Shown piece by piece: positions 63,385 through 64,000 of a stretch of 64,000 nt of DNA; the first letter of the stretch is position 1; each line of letters opens with the position of its first letter. Made by a program: the position numbers and the translations under genes. Source of the DNA: an uncultured Eubacteriales bacterium (lineage in GTDB: Bacteria; Bacillota; Clostridia; Peptostreptococcales; Anaerovoracaceae); assembly GCA_900547295.1 (NCBI GenBank), contig URGK01000004.1, forward strand, positions 1 through 64,000. Reading direction: 5' to 3'. The notes beneath the pieces are model-generated. The model did no database searches and was not told the DNA's origin. It was given only the letters and a program-made list of their open reading frames with translations.

Positions 63385-64000
63385 ATGAGCTACGGTGAAC
63401 TTGTTAAAGAACTTAAACTTGAGGACAGAATTATTGCAGTTACAAGAGTTTCCTCACAAAACGAGAAATTAAACGATGTGGGAGGCTGTATATATAAGTC
63501 GCTTGGCAGAGTGCTTGCGGGAGAAACTCTGGTGCTGGGCAAAGGCTCATGCAGCTGCGCAGGCTTTGACCACAACAGCGGACTCAAAGACGAAAGACCG
63601 ATGATACCGGGAGGATTTGGAGTGTTTCTTTCAAAGGGGTCAGACCAGATGTGGACACCGCCGGGTGAAAGATTTAAATGCGATCCGCAGACTGCCGAGG
63701 CTATGTTTGAAAATCTGCCCAAAGACGTAATGGGCGGCTTTGATGCCATTAAATTTGAAGCCTACAGAGAGGGTATGAAGCCTGACATAGTTGTGATACT
63801 TGCAGATGCCGATCAGCTTTCAGCTCTTTTAGTTCTGCACGGCTACCACAGGTCAGAGTATGACAGCGCCATTGCAACTACAGTTTCAGGCTGTGCTTCA
63901 ATGCTTAGAATACCTTTTGCGGAGATGAAAAAAGAAAGACCCAAGGCTGTAATTACAGCCACAGACCTTGCGCAGAGGCATTTTGTGGACGAAAATCTGC
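63385..64000 (+). CDS. DUF169-family protein, 5' part
   Basis: ATG 63385 (AAAGGAGAG) opens a frame that runs past the window end (205 codons seen). Cysteines: GKGSCSCAGFDHNSGL and VSGCASM, the usual pattern of DUF169 proteins of anaerobes, which may bind an Fe-S cluster or haem-like cofactor. IVVILADADQLSALLVLHGY fits the family core. No function is established. Confidence 0.75.
   Translation, partial: MSYGELVKELKLEDRIIAVTRVSSQNEKLNDVGGCIYKSLGRVLAGETLVLGKGSCSCAGFDHNSGLKDERPMIPGGFGVFLSKGSDQMWTPPGERFKCDPQTAEAMFENLPKDVMGGFDAIKFEAYREGMKPDIVVILADADQLSALLVLHGYHRSEYDSAIATTVSGCASMLRIPFAEMKKERPKAVITATDLAQRHFVDENL

Overview
The window reads as a chromosomal segment of a low-to-mid GC Gram-positive anaerobe of the class Clostridia. 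The pointers are strong AGGAGG-type ribosome binding sites with some TTG/GTG starts, three T-box leaders, a YtrA-type GntR/ABC module, an LCP wall protein, a YabE-like G5/3D protein, an IleRS of the eukaryote-like type and many secreted proteins with Big2-like domains. I cannot fix the genus; a relative of the Anaerovoracaceae (old Family XIII) is a guess. I see no rRNA, tRNA or CRISPR array and no prophage.

Layout. 0-0.1 kb: the right end of an IS200/IS605-type element with the last codons of tnpB, which seems to have landed just downstream of gltX. 0.1-8.5 kb: gltX (minus strand), a secreted C39-like cysteine peptidase, a Cys-rich small protein, two membrane proteins, a broken small gene, threonine synthase, and a Nudix hydrolase flanked by two tiny membrane proteins. 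8.5-19.7 kb: two tryptophan T-box units, one for a TrpB2-type synthase and one for a TrpXYZ-like ABC importer. Between them lie two lipoproteins on the minus strand, a heterodimeric ABC exporter and an XRE regulator with a membrane anchor. 19.8-26.1 kb: an ABM protein, a YczE-like protein divergent from a LysR regulator, a YtrA-like GntR/ABC operon with a clear operator, and a CPBP protease. 26.2-40.7 kb: a zinc-ribbon membrane protein with UPF0182, an oversized glutamine synthetase, serS, a MoxR/VWA pair overlapped antisense by an ECF sigma gene, an LCP protein, a shortened HI0074-like gene, a DUF2148 protein, and a fusion of a degenerate shikimate-kinase-like domain with a nucleotidyltransferase. 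40.7-44.2 kb: Ile T-box plus ileS with a swapped GIHH signature. 44.2-62.6 kb: a MerR regulator and a run of secreted proteins (beta-helix surface protein, SH3-like protein, small lipoprotein, G5/3D protein, M28 peptidase, tandem C39-like protein), interrupted by rlmN, a membrane-bound LuxR regulator and a frameshifted G3E GTPase. 62.6-64 kb: DUF554 and the start of a DUF169 gene.

How the genes fit together. The two Trp T-boxes point to coordinated tryptophan or indole salvage: import by the ABC system and synthesis by TrpB2, with no trpA nearby. The secreted set looks like a cell-surface and peptide-scavenging programme: two C39-like proteins, an M28 peptidase, and possibly a chagasin-like lipoprotein that could protect the cell from cysteine peptidases. 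Signs of recent change are a duplicated 231-bp unit in the surface protein, three broken or shortened genes, and an ECF sigma gene running into its convergent neighbour.

The best leads for something unusual are the kinase-like/nucleotidyltransferase fusion with an internal ribosome binding site, the GIHH IleRS under T-box control, the sigma/VWA antisense overlap, the palindromic block between the trp T-box and trpB, and the tandem C39-like secreted protein. I did not find a clear-cut new defence or mobile system.
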